64,000 nucleotides of DNA from Candidatus Thermoflexus tengchongensis (GTDB lineage: Bacteria > Chloroflexota > Anaerolineae > Thermoflexales > Thermoflexaceae): contig JAEVEX010000069.1 in assembly GCA_016842085.1 (NCBI GenBank), positions 1-64,000 of the forward strand, written 5' to 3'. The translations under genes and the position numbers were made by a program. A model generated the notes under the pieces. It worked only from the letters and a program-made list of their open reading frames with translations, was not told where the DNA came from and made no database searches. How positions within the stretch are numbered: the stretch's first letter is position 1; the number at the start of each line of letters is the position of its first letter. Of the stretch, positions 16,591 through 26,200 are shown piece after piece.

Positions 16591-16626
16591 TCAGGCGAGG
16601 CGCCAAAGGCACCCGCCTGAATTTTT
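16591..16626 (+). terminator. Rho-independent terminator on the plus strand
   Basis: The stem TCAGGCG/CGCCTGA (16591-16597 with 16614-16620) is followed by ATTTTT. The T run is on the right, so it ends a rightward transcript. It is not the terminator of the minus-strand aldehyde dehydrogenase gene, whose stop codon begins at the T run. Confidence 0.6.
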
Positions 16627-18119
16627 CAGGAGCCACGCAGTGGGTTTTCCTCCCCCCTGGTGCCGTAAGGAAACCACCAGGGCTTCTCACCGCCCTCGAT
16701 ATCCCAGTGCACATGCTTGGTCTGCCGGAACTCCTCCAGCCCTTCGAGGCCCAGCTCCCGGCCGAGGCCGCTCAACTTCATCCCCCCGAAGGGGCCTGCG
16801 TAATTATCCGTAAGGGGATCGTTGATCCAGATCGTCCCCGCCTGCACTTCTTCATAAAAGCGGCGGATCAGGCGCGGATCATGGCTCATCAGACAGGCAC
16901 CCAGCCCGTAAGGGTTATCGTTGCACAGGGCGATCGCCTCATCGAAGGTGCGATAGGGCATCAGCGGAATGACCGGGCCGAAGGTCTCCTCGCGCATGAT
17001 CTTCATGGTGTGATCCACATGGATCAGGACCGTTGGCTCATAAAAGAAACCCCGGGGGAGATCGGGAGGCCTCCGGGCACCGGTCAGGGCCCGGGCACCC
17101 CGGTCCAGGGCGTCCGCAACGTGTTCTTCCACTTTAGCTCGATAATCCGGACCCGCCATCGGGCCGATATCTGTATGGGGATCCAGTCCATGGCCCAGGC
17201 GCAGCGTGCTGACGAAGGCGGCGATCTCCTCCGCGAAACGGTGATAGACCCCCTCCGGCACATACACCCGCTCCGTGCTGGTGCAAACCTGCCCGGCGTT
17301 GATCAGGGCCGCGTAGGCCAGCGCTTTCACTGCGATCTCCAGAGGCGCATCCGGCCCGATCACGAAGGGATCCTTGCCCCCCAGCTCCAGATGGAGCTTC
17401 TTCATCATCGGGGCCGCCAGGGAGGCGATCCGCCGGCCGGTCGCCAGGGAACCGGTGAAGGCGATGACCGGTACCTCCGGGTGCAGGACCAGCGGTTCGC
17501 CGGTCTCCGGGCCATATCCGGTCACAATGTTCACCACGCCCGGCGGGAGGTGATCCATGGCGACCTCAGCCAGGCGCAGGGTGGTCAGCGGGGTGAGCTC
17601 GGAGGGCTTGATGATCACGGTGTTGCCCGCAGCGAGCGCTGGGGCAACCTTCCAGGCCATGAGAAGGATCGGATAATTCCATGGGACAATACAGCCCACC
17701 ACGCCATAAGGCTCCTTCAGCACCAGGTTCAGCTGACCGGGCTCCGGGGAAGGGATCACCCGGCCTCGCTCGTGGCGGGCCAGCTCGGCATAATAATCAA
17801 AGGTGTTCGCCGACCAGAGGATCTCCTCTTCGTTTTCCGGCCATGGCTTCCCCTCCTCCAGGGTCAGCAGCCGGATCAGCTCTTCCTGATGATCCCGGAT
17901 TTTCCGGGCCACCTCATGCAGCATCTCGGCCCGCGTGGCTGCGGGCACCTTCCGCCAGCTGTCGAAAGCCCGCCGGGCGGCGGCCACCGCGGCCTCGATA
18001 TCTGCAGGCGTCCCCCGGGGCACCGTCTCCAGCACCTCTTCGGTCGCTGGATCCAGAACCGGGATCTCCTCCCGCGCGGATCCCGCCGTCCATTCACCGC
18101 CGATCCACATCCGCTTCAT
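16626..18119 (-). CDS. NAD(P)-dependent aldehyde dehydrogenase
   Basis: A 497-residue class I/II aldehyde dehydrogenase. The general-base Glu is in LHLELGGKDP, the catalytic Cys in NAGQVCTSTERVYV, the coenzyme-binding stretch is IVPWNYPILLMAWKVAPALAAGN, with FTGSLATGRRI further on. The C-terminal WINDPLTDNYAGPFGGMKLSGLGRELG resembles betaine-aldehyde and gamma-aminobutyraldehyde dehydrogenases. The ATG at 18119 follows GGGAGGGTGAGG; 24 further upstream codons have no ribosome-binding site. It lies just downstream of a putrescine/spermidine-binding protein gene, so oxidation of aminoaldehydes from polyamines is a reasonable guess. The exact substrate is not proven by sequence. Confidence 0.88.
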   Translation of the reverse strand: MKRMWIGGEWTAGSAREEIPVLDPATEEVLETVPRGTPADIEAAVAAARRAFDSWRKVPAATRAEMLHEVARKIRDHQEELIRLLTLEEGKPWPENEEEILWSANTFDYYAELARHERGRVIPSPEPGQLNLVLKEPYGVVGCIVPWNYPILLMAWKVAPALAAGNTVIIKPSELTPLTTLRLAEVAMDHLPPGVVNIVTGYGPETGEPLVLHPEVPVIAFTGSLATGRRIASLAAPMMKKLHLELGGKDPFVIGPDAPLEIAVKALAYAALINAGQVCTSTERVYVPEGVYHRFAEEIAAFVSTLRLGHGLDPHTDIGPMAGPDYRAKVEEHVADALDRGARALTGARRPPDLPRGFFYEPTVLIHVDHTMKIMREETFGPVIPLMPYRTFDEAIALCNDNPYGLGACLMSHDPRLIRRFYEEVQAGTIWINDPLTDNYAGPFGGMKLSGLGRELGLEGLEEFRQTKHVHWDIEGGEKPWWFPYGTRGEENPLRGS

Positions 18120-18238
18120 CCTCACCCTCCCGGACGTGCGGACGATCCTATCTATGGGGGCTTTTCGGATCCGGGTGGAGCACGGAAGCACCCCACCCGG
18201 ATCCCAGGCGGCCCTGCACCCTTCGGAATGAGGCTGTT

Positions 18239-19381
18239 TTATTGCTCCACCCCCAGCTCGGTCCAGATCCGATCGTATAACTCAATAGCCTCCCCCACAT
18301 CGATCAGCCATTCCATCCGGCGCTTCAGCTCCTCCGGCGGATAAATGCCTGGATCATTGAGGAGGGCCGGATCGATCAGCCGCTGCTGGATCGCCGTCCG
18401 GTTCGGACTGCCATACTTGATCGTGTTCGCATTGATGGCCGCAATATCCGGCCGCATCAGGAAATTGATGAAAACCTCCGCCGTATACTTATTCCTCGCC
18501 GTCTTTGGAATCGCCAGATTGTCCTGCCAGATGGTGCATCCCTCCTCCGGGATCACATACTTCAGGGAAGGCTTGGCGTCCCGGGCCCGGATCGCATCCC
18601 CGGTCCAGATATGAGCCAGGACGACCTCGCCGGCCACCAGGAGGTCGCGGTTCGTGTCGCTGGTATATGCCTTCACATAGGGCTTCTGACGGAGCAGAAC
18701 CTCCTTGGCCTTCTGCAGCTCGTCCGGATTGGTCGTGTTCATGGAGAACCCCAGATACTTCAGGGCCGCTCCGATGACCTCCCGCTCATCTTTCAGCATG
18801 GAGATCTTCCCCTGAACATCCGGGGCCGGCTCGAACACATCCTTCCAGCTTTTCAGCTCCCGCGGGATCGCCGCTGTGTCATACATAAACCCGGATGTCC
18901 CCCACATGTAGGGCACCGTGTATTTATTCTCCGGATCGAAATAAAGGCCGAGATGGGCGGGGTCGATGTGTTTGAGGTTGGGAAGATTGTTTTTGTCCAG
19001 CTCGGCCAGCATTCCCTCCTTGATCATGATCGAGACCATGTAATCCGAAGGCACGATGACATCATAACCGGTTGCGCCCGCCTGGAGTTTGGCCAGCAAG
19101 GTCTCGTTGGAATCATACGTATCGACGATCACTTTGACCCCGCACTCCCGCTCAAACCGATCCAGCACTTCCTGGGCAATGTAATCCGGCCAGTTGAACA
19201 GGTAAAGCTCTTTCGAAAGCTTCGATCGATCGCCGCATGAATCTTCCAGACCGGTGGAAGGAGCCGGAGCGGTAGGCGAGACGGAGGGAGGAGCGGGTGT
19301 GGGGGAGGCGGCAGGAGCTCCGCACGCGGCCAGGATCGCCATCAGAACCAGCAGACAGAAACCACGACCAGCGATCCCCAT
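18239..19381 (-). CDS. potD: Spermidine/putrescine-type ABC substrate-binding lipoprotein
   Basis: A 380-residue exported lipoprotein. Residues 1-20 are a signal peptide with lipobox LAAC, followed by a Pro/Ser/Thr-rich linker to about 45. The mature part starts KELYLFNWPDYIAQEVLDRFERECGVKV and contains YDVIVPSDYMVSIMIKEGML and PYMWGTSGFMYDT, which match the PotD/PotF family. The ATG at 19381 follows GGAGGTGCAGCC. No PotA, PotB or PotC gene is in the window, so the receptor stands apart from its permease. The aldehyde dehydrogenase gene follows 120 bp downstream. Confidence 0.88.
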   Translation of the reverse strand: MGIAGRGFCLLVLMAILAACGAPAASPTPAPPSVSPTAPAPSTGLEDSCGDRSKLSKELYLFNWPDYIAQEVLDRFERECGVKVIVDTYDSNETLLAKLQAGATGYDVIVPSDYMVSIMIKEGMLAELDKNNLPNLKHIDPAHLGLYFDPENKYTVPYMWGTSGFMYDTAAIPRELKSWKDVFEPAPDVQGKISMLKDEREVIGAALKYLGFSMNTTNPDELQKAKEVLLRQKPYVKAYTSDTNRDLLVAGEVVLAHIWTGDAIRARDAKPSLKYVIPEEGCTIWQDNLAIPKTARNKYTAEVFINFLMRPDIAAINANTIKYGSPNRTAIQQRLIDPALLNDPGIYPPEELKRRMEWLIDVGEAIELYDRIWTELGVEQ

Positions 19382-19504
19382 GGCTGCACCTCCTTTCCGA
19401 GAACAGGTTGATGTTGACCCTTCATACTCGCAGAAGCCACATCGTTTGGAGCTGTAAGAGCACCAGAGGCGCTCCGCACAGCTCTCAAAATCTCTATCGT
19501 GATG

Positions 19505-20335
19505 TTAATCGTGGTTCAGGATCTCGAATCCGATCCCAGCCTCCGCCAATCGTTCCTCCAGATGACGGCGGGCTCCCTCGACCAGGGCCCGGGCTTCCTC
19601 CGGGGTGGAGGCTGCAGCGGAGAGGTAGATCCGAAGGCGAACGCCAGGGCCGAAGGCGCGGGCTCGGGACTTGATATACACCTGGGGCCATCGATGCTGG
19701 ACCTCCTCCAGCAACGGCGCCAGGCGGGATTCATCCCCACAATCTACGAGCATGCGGAGCTCAGCAAAGCCGGCCTTTCCCAATCGGGCCTGAAGATAAG
19801 GCGCGAGGGAGCCCTGAACGATCGCTTTCATCTCTTCGGGCACTCCGGGGAGGCAGACCAGGAGGGTCTGTTCCAGCGGGAGGAGGACTCCGGGCGCTGC
19901 GCCAATCGGATTGGCCAGGGGCACGGCCCCCTGGGGGAGCAGCGCCATCTTGCGGCGCGGCGGCGTGAGCTCCGGGCTGGCCACATAGCCCGCCGCAGCC
20001 AGGGCCTGATATCGCGCCGCCACCATCTGAAGCGCCTGGGGATGTTCTTCCAGCGGCCGGCCCGTGGCCAGTGCCACCGCCATCAGCGTTCGGTCGTCCT
20101 CTGTAGGCCCCAAACCGCCGGTCGTGAACACCAGATCCGGCTTCCGGCGCAACGCGCCTTCCAGCTCAGCCCGGATTACCTCCACATCATCCGGCAACAG
20201 GGCCGCCCGCCGCACCCTCCCTCCCAGCCCGGTGAGAAGACGACATAACCAGGACGTGTTCGTGTCGACCACCTCGCCCAGCAACAGCTCGTTTCCGATG
20301 GCGAAGATCTCCGCCGTCGGAGGGGAGGATCCCAT
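19505..20335 (-). CDS. Short CinA-like protein (MoCF-biosynthesis domain only)
   Basis: A 276-residue protein with the COG1058 domain: AIGNELLLGEVVDTNTSWL, TTGGLGPTEDDRTLMA, NPIGAAPGVLLP and CLPGVPEEMKAIV. It lacks the C-terminal NMN deamidase domain and ends after a KH-like segment. It is a distant paralogue of the full-length CinA at 11062-12222. The COG1058 domain of CinA has ADP-ribose pyrophosphatase activity, but the resemblance to molybdopterin-binding domains means other roles are possible. Its start ATG (20335) overlaps the stop of the upstream receiver gene by ATGA, so the two are co-translated. Confidence 0.82.
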   Translation of the reverse strand: MGSSPPTAEIFAIGNELLLGEVVDTNTSWLCRLLTGLGGRVRRAALLPDDVEVIRAELEGALRRKPDLVFTTGGLGPTEDDRTLMAVALATGRPLEEHPQALQMVAARYQALAAAGYVASPELTPPRRKMALLPQGAVPLANPIGAAPGVLLPLEQTLLVCLPGVPEEMKAIVQGSLAPYLQARLGKAGFAELRMLVDCGDESRLAPLLEEVQHRWPQVYIKSRARAFGPGVRLRIYLSAAASTPEEARALVEGARRHLEERLAEAGIGFEILNHD

Positions 20336-20760
20336 CAGGCCTGCTCCTGGTTGGACTCCGCAGGGGTGGAACGGCTCATCACCCGCTCGATGCTGGCGAT
20401 CAACTCCGAGGGGCCGAAAGGCTTGGTGAGGTAATCATCCACCCGGGCGATGTGGAGCCCCAGAATGCGGTCGACGTGCTGCGCTCGGGCCGTGACCACG
20501 ATCACCGGGATGTTGCGCAGCTCCGGATCCGCTTTCATCTGCTGGTAAACTTCCCAACCATCGATATCCGGCATCATCAGATCCAGCAGGACGAGATCGG
20601 GCTTCTCCCGCCGGATGACCTCGATCCCTTCCACGCCTCCGGTCGCCCACCCGACCAGCTCATAGCCCCGTCGGGTGACGATCAGCCGGATCAGGTCGAT
20701 CATGTCCTGATCGTCCTCAATGCACACAATGCGGATTTTTCTCCGATCTCCTTCCGCCAT
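20335..20760 (-). CDS. Single-domain response regulator (CheY-like)
   Basis: A 141-residue stand-alone receiver. The acidic pair is D16/D17 (CIEDDQDM), the phosphoacceptor D60 in LLDLMMPDIDGWEVY, the switch Thr in IVVTARAQ and the conserved Lys in DYLTKPFGPSE. There is no output domain; a short tail rich in Ser, Glu and Gln ends the protein. The ATG at 20760 follows AAGGAG; upstream in-frame sequence is intergenic repeat. It resembles the receivers attached to the large hybrid kinase at 23280-29072 and may work with it. It is translationally coupled to the CinA-like gene. Confidence 0.88.
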   Translation of the reverse strand: MAEGDRRKIRIVCIEDDQDMIDLIRLIVTRRGYELVGWATGGVEGIEVIRREKPDLVLLDLMMPDIDGWEVYQQMKADPELRNIPVIVVTARAQHVDRILGLHIARVDDYLTKPFGPSELIASIERVMSRSTPAESNQEQA

Positions 20761-20845
20761 GAGGGACTCCTTATCGGGCCTGGCGTTGTTAAGATTTATG
20801 CCCCTGGCTCTAATCGAAGCGGTCGAATGGCTCTTCCTTACCCCC

Positions 20846-20958
20846 GCATCCCTTTGGGCCACAGGGAGGGAGGAAGAAGATTCTCTGGGGTCGAGCGATC
20901 CGCCTTTGGCAGCCAGCCCGGCTCCAGAAGCCTCCATAGGGGCGAACCGCGTAAGCCC
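20846..20958 (+). repeat. Dispersed intergenic repeat, modules A and B
   Basis: Module A (GCATCCCTTTGGGCCACAGG, from 20846) is followed after about 50 bases by module B (GGCTCCAGAAGCCTCC to CGCGTAAGCCC, 20920-20957). A second, isolated module A-like sequence (CCCGGCCCTCCAGGTCGCAG) lies at 21146-21168. Both are in the 427-bp gap 20761-21187, which has no visible gene. Confidence 0.6.
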
Positions 20959-21045
20959 TTAAGACCACTTCCAGCCTTGCCTGCTTTAGGGAGAAGTTTA
21001 ATCGAAACGAATTGGGCTGGCAAACGAGCCGAATCGCTTATGTAA

Positions 21046-21069
21046 TCCCACGGTTTGGAAACGGTGGGA
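21046..21069. repeat. Palindrome downstream of aspS
   Basis: TCCCACGGTTT and AAACGGTGGGA form an inverted repeat with one mismatched pair around a central GG. It lies about 120 bp beyond the aspS stop on the minus strand and could be a weak terminator or a protein-binding site. No T run follows on either strand. Confidence 0.4.
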
Positions 21070-21187
21070 TGAGCAGCCGGGCCGCCGCCCCGCTTCTACT
21101 TGCTTTGCTCATTTATGGAGGCGGAGCGCTCCTTCTTTCTCTTCCCCCGGCCCTCCAGGTCGCAGGAAGACCCAGGGAGTGAAGCCC

Positions 21188-22963
21188 TTATTCCTGATTC
21201 TCCCGGACCACTCGAATATGAAGTTCCCGCAACTGACGCTCATCCACCTCGGATGGAGCATCGAAGAGCAGATCCATAGCGCTGGCCGTTTTCGGAAAGG
21301 CGATGACCTCCCGGATATTGGGCTCGTCGGCCAGGAGCATCACCAGGCGGTCCAGCCCCAGGGCGATCCCCCCATGCGGTGGGGCGCCGAACTCGAAGGC
21401 TTCCAGCAGATGACCGAACCGGGCGCGCGCCTGCTCCGGGGTGTAGCCCAGCAGCCGGAAGACCCGCTCCTGAACATCCCGACGGTGGATCCGGATGCTC
21501 CCCCCGCCGATCTCATATCCATTGCACACGATGTCGTAGGATTTCGCCCGGACGGACGCGGGGTCCGTTTCCAGGCGATCCAGATCCTCATCCATCGGCG
21601 AGGTGAAGGGATGATGCATGGCTTCCCAGCGGCCCTCCTCCTCGTTCCATTCAAACATGGGAAATTCCAGGATCCATGCGAAAGCAAACTCATCCGGATC
21701 CGCCAGCCGTAACCGGTCCCGAAAGAGCAACCGCAGCCCTCCCAGGGCTTTGGCCACTGTCTCCGGTGCATCCGCCACCATACAAACGAGGTCCCCGGCT
21801 CCCGCCCCCGTTCGTTCCGCGATGATCGCCTGCTCCCCCTCCGTGAGGAACTTCGCCGCCGTCCCCTTCACGCCATCCCCGGTGAAGGCCAGGGTGACCA
21901 GCCCCTTCGCGCCCAGCGACTTCACATAGGTCGCCAGCTCCTCGATCTCCCGGCGGCTGTAGCCCGCGCACCCGGGGGCTCGCAATGCCTTCACCTGGCC
22001 TCCGCTCCGCGCAGCGGCCTGGAACACCTCAAACGCGCTTTCCCGGAACACATCCGTCAGATCCACCAGCTCCATGCCGAAGCGAAGATCCGGCTTGTCC
22101 GAGCCGTAGCGAGCCATTGCCTCCGCATAGGTGAGGCGGGGGAAGGGGGCGCGGAAACGCTTATGGGGCGTCACCCGCTGCACCACCTCGATCAGCAGAC
22201 CCTCAATGACCTGGAGGATATCCTCCCGATCCACAAAGGACATCTCCAGATCCAGCTGGGTGAACTCCGGCTGCCGATCGCCCCGCAGATCCTCATCACG
22301 GAAACATCGGGCGATCTGATAATACTTCTCCAGGCCCGCCACCATGAGCAGCTGCTTGAGCTGCTGCGGAGATTGAGGGAGGGCGTAGAACTTCCCCGGA
22401 TGGAGGCGGCTGGGAACGATGAAATCCCGCGCGCCCTCCGGCGTACTCTTGATGAGAATGGGTGTCTCCACCTCCACAAATCCCCGGGCATCGAGATAAT
22501 CCCGAATGGCCCGGGTGGTCTGGTGGCGCAGCATCAGGTTCCGCTGCATCCGGGCCCGGCGCAAATCCAGATAGCGATAACGCAGGCGAACGGCCTCATC
22601 GATCCGCCGGCCGTCATCATCGATGGAAAAGGGCAGCGGGCGGGCGGGGTTCAGAATGCGGACCTCATGCGCTTCGACCTCGATCTCTCCCGTCGGCAGG
22701 CTGGGGTTCTCCGCGCCGGCCGGACGTCGGCGGACCAGACCGCGGACCTGGATCACATACTCCAGGCGGACCTCATCGAGGACGGCATGCGCGGGGGCCG
22801 AACGGGAGGGATCTCCCACCACCTGCACCAGGCCGCTCCGATCCCTCAGATCGATAAAGATCAATCCCCCATGATCCCGGCGGCGATGGACCCAGCCAGC
22901 CAGCTCCACCACCTGGCCGATGTGGGTCGGACGCAACTCCCCACATCCGTGGGTCTTCAACAT
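21188..22963 (-). CDS. aspS: Aspartyl-tRNA synthetase
   Basis: A 591-residue bacterial-type class II synthetase that charges tRNA-Asp. The N-terminal OB-fold anticodon-binding domain starts [32 protein letters not shown]. Motif 2 is [18 protein letters not shown]. The GAD insertion follows near residues 300-410, and motif 3 is [29 protein letters not shown]. The ATG at 22963 follows AGGAGG. A strong minus-strand terminator hairpin stands 80 bp upstream. Whether it is discriminating or also charges tRNA-Asn is relevant because gatCA genes lie at 48867-50741, and it cannot be decided by eye. Confidence 0.95.
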   Translation of the reverse strand: MLKTHGCGELRPTHIGQVVELAGWVHRRRDHGGLIFIDLRDRSGLVQVVGDPSRSAPAHAVLDEVRLEYVIQVRGLVRRRPAGAENPSLPTGEIEVEAHEVRILNPARPLPFSIDDDGRRIDEAVRLRYRYLDLRRARMQRNLMLRHQTTRAIRDYLDARGFVEVETPILIKSTPEGARDFIVPSRLHPGKFYALPQSPQQLKQLLMVAGLEKYYQIARCFRDEDLRGDRQPEFTQLDLEMSFVDREDILQVIEGLLIEVVQRVTPHKRFRAPFPRLTYAEAMARYGSDKPDLRFGMELVDLTDVFRESAFEVFQAAARSGGQVKALRAPGCAGYSRREIEELATYVKSLGAKGLVTLAFTGDGVKGTAAKFLTEGEQAIIAERTGAGAGDLVCMVADAPETVAKALGGLRLLFRDRLRLADPDEFAFAWILEFPMFEWNEEEGRWEAMHHPFTSPMDEDLDRLETDPASVRAKSYDIVCNGYEIGGGSIRIHRRDVQERVFRLLGYTPEQARARFGHLLEAFEFGAPPHGGIALGLDRLVMLLADEPNIREVIAFPKTASAMDLLFDAPSEVDERQLRELHIRVVRENQE

Positions 22964-23040
22964 AGAGGCCTCCTGTTCGTGTTTTGCCCGGGGATAGTGG
23001 ATGGAAGGCTTCGCGGCCTGCCCATCTCCAGAATTCTGCC

Positions 23041-23082
23041 ATAAAAAGCCTGGGCCGCCTCTGCGGGCAGGCGGCCCAGGCT
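23041..23082 (-). terminator. Strong rho-independent terminator upstream of aspS
   Basis: GCCTGGGCCGCC (23048-23059) and GGCGGCCCAGGC (23070-23081) form a perfect 12-bp stem, extended by an A-T pair. On the minus strand it is followed by TTTTTAT. It most simply ends the transcript of the large hybrid kinase (stop at 23280). It could also act as an attenuator in the aspS leader, since the 316-bp gap 22964-23279 also contains a GAGATC/GATCTC-bounded hairpin near 23142-23175. No gene is seen in the gap. Confidence 0.8.
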
Positions 23083-23279
23083 GGATCTCCCATGTTCAAC
23101 CTTCGGATGGTCAAAGCGCCCCTACCGCCCCCCGCTGTGGAGATCGGGAGACGTTGTTTCCCCACGGATCTCGACGCCAGGCCAGACCGTTCACCCCCAC
23201 CATGGCGCCTGTGTCCTCCGGCCTTCCGGCGAAAAGGATAACATAAGCCTCCCGGGTTGCCAAGGGGAACCCATGTGGG

Positions 23280-26200
23280 TCAGGAAGACCGGGACCTCTG
23301 CAGCACCTCTACAATCTCCGCGAGGAGAGCGTCCGGATCCACCCCGACCTTCTGAAGCAGGGCCTCGATCCGCCCGTTCAGCCGCTGGCGATCCTCTTCA
23401 GTCAAAGACTTCGCGGTTAACACGATAATCGGGATGAGCCGGGTCGCCGGATCCTCTTTTAGCGCCTCCACCACCATGAAGCCATCCATCTCCGGCATCA
23501 TCAGATCCAGGATCACGAGATCAGGCCGCTCCCGGCGTGCCAGAGCTGTTCCTTCCTGCCCTCCAGAGGCCTCCAGGACCTGATAGCCGCCCATGCGCTC
23601 CAGAACCCGCCGGATGAGCTGACGATCCGCTTCCGAGTCGTCGATCACCAGGACCCGGAGCGGCCCGGGCCGGCCGTCCACCCGCTGGATCGCCTCCAGC
23701 AGCTCCTCCTCGGTGAAGGGCTTGACCAGATACTCCGCTGCGCCGAGGCTGAAGCCCCTCCCCCGCTCATCCACAATGGAACAGATGATCACAGGGATGC
23801 GCCGGGTCTCCGGATCCGTCTTCAACTCCTGAAGGATGGCCCAGCCATCCTTCTGCGGCATCATGATGTCCAGCGTGATGACATCCGGGCGAACCCGTCG
23901 CACGACCTCCAGGACGCCCTGGGGGTCCGTGAGGCCGACCACCTCGAAGCCATGCTTCTCCAGATAGCGCCGATAGAGGGTGATCACGCCCGGATCATCA
24001 TCCACACACAGGACCACCGGTCGGCCGGAGCGGGGTTCCGCCGGAGCGGAGGGACGAGCCCTTGGGAGCGTGAAGAAGAATGTGGAGCCCTTCCCCACCT
24101 CGCTCTCCACCCAGATCCGGCCGCCCATCAGTTCCACCAGGCGCCGGGCGATCGCCAGGCCCAACCCGGTTCCGCCATACCGCCGCGTGGTCCCGCTTTC
24201 CACCTGGGTGAATTCCTGGAAGATCTCCTCCTGCTTCTCCTTCGGGATCCCGATCCCGGTGTCCTGCACGGCGATTGTCACGAAGGCCTCATCCGCCCAG
24301 GCACGCACCGCGATGAAGCCCTGATCCGTGAACTTGGCGGCGTTGGAAACCAGATTCAGCAGGATCTGGCGAGCCCGCTGAGCATCGGCCCAGGCCGGCG
24401 GGAGATCCTCCGGAACTTCCTGGCGAAGCTCGATGGGCTTATCGCGGGTGAGGCCGACCGCGGTGGACATCACGCCCCGGATGATCTCGCGCAGATCCAC
24501 CTCGGTGAAATGAAGTTCCATGCGGCCGGCCTCGATCTTGGAGAGATCCAGAATATCGTTGATCAGACCGAGCAGATGCTGCCCGGCGTTGTAGATCGCC
24601 GTAAGGTCCTGCCGCTGGGCTTCCGTCAGCGGCCCGTCGATGCCCTTCAGGATCACCCGGCTGAAGCCGATGATGGAGTTCAGCGGCGTTCTCAGTTCGT
24701 GAGACATATTTGCGATGAACTGGGTCTTCAACCGGTCCAGCTCCCGCAGGCGCTCTGCTGTAAGCTTCTGCTCCTCATACAGCATCGCATTCTGCAGCGC
24801 CACGGCCAGGTTATCCGCCACAATGCCCAGGACGGTGAGATCTTCGGGCGAGAACGCGTGGGGGCGATCCGCCTGGATCGTCAGGGCTCCCAGAACGCGA
24901 TCGCCCACGATCAGGGGCAGCGCCATCTCCGCACGGGTGTCGGGGAGGAGGGGGTTGATGTAACGGGCTTCCGCCTCGCTCACATCCTGGGCGATGACCG
25001 GCTGCTTGCGGGCACATGCCTGGCCGATCATGGATTCCCCGCCCACACGCAGACGGTGCCCCCGGGCGACCATCTGTCGGCCGGCCTCCCCGGTGCCCGC
25101 TCGCAGGACGGCCCACTCGCCGGAGGGATCGAGGATGAAGGCCCCCACGTAGTAGTAATCGAAGCGCTCCCGCACCAGATCCACCGCCTGCTGCAGCAGC
25201 GCCTCCACGTCCAGGACGCTGACAATGATGCGGGAGATCTCCGCCGCGGTCTGGATCCGTCGGGCCTGCCGCTGGGCCTGCTCATACAGAAGGGCGTTCT
25301 CCAGGGCCACTGCCGCCTGCTGGGCGATCGTCTGAACCAGACGGAGTTCCTCCGGTGTGAACCGGTGGTGGGTCTGGAGGTAATCCAGGCCCACCGTGGC
25401 GATCACCTCGCCCCGGGCGACGAGGGGAACCACCGCGATGGAGCGGATGCCCAGGCTGGCCAGGAGGGGACCCGTGGCCTCCAGCCGCTCATCCTGGAGC
25501 ACATCCCAGGCCCACTGGGGTTCGCCGGTTTCCATCGCCTGGCGGGTGAACGCGTTATCGACCTGAATGCGAACACCCAGGAAGCCCTGATGAGGATACT
25601 CCGCCACCACGATCCCGTAATCCCGCCCCTTCTCCCAGAGGGCTGCCCCGCTGTGATCCGCGCCGAGCACCTCCACGAAGGCCCGGCACACGGCCTCCAG
25701 GATTTCCACCATGTTCAGAGAGCGGGAGAACTCCACCGCCAGACGGTGGAGGGTCGCCAGCTCCCGGGCCTGATCCTGAGCCTGGGCGTAGAGCCGGGCG
25801 TTCTGCCAGGCCGTCGCCAGCTGATCCGCCATCACCTGGAGCGCCCGGATGTCCTCCTCGGTGAAGGCGGCCGGTTGTTCGGATTGAATATCCAGGACCC
25901 CCACCAGCTCCCCGCGCACGATCATCGGCAGGGCGATCTCTGAGCGCGTGAGGGGGAGCAATGGATTCGCGAAGCGAACAGGCTCGAGGCCCACATCGAG
26001 GGCGATCCGCGCCCGGCGGTGGGCGGCGGCCCAGCCGACCATGGACTGGCCCCCGATCTCCAGCCGGTGGCCCCGTTCCTTCATGATCCGGCCGGGCTCC
26101 CCGGTGCCAGCGGCCAGCACCATCCACTTTCCATCCTCATCAGGAACGAACCAGCCCACATAGTAATAATCGAAACGATCCCGGATCAGCTCCACCGCCT

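Noticed and set aside
23952-25943. Long plus-strand reading frame (663 codons) opposite the hybrid kinase
   Set aside because: It is the antisense shadow of a GC-rich gene whose minus strand shows clear GAF, HisKA, HATPase and receiver motifs; the plus-strand product has no recognisable fold.
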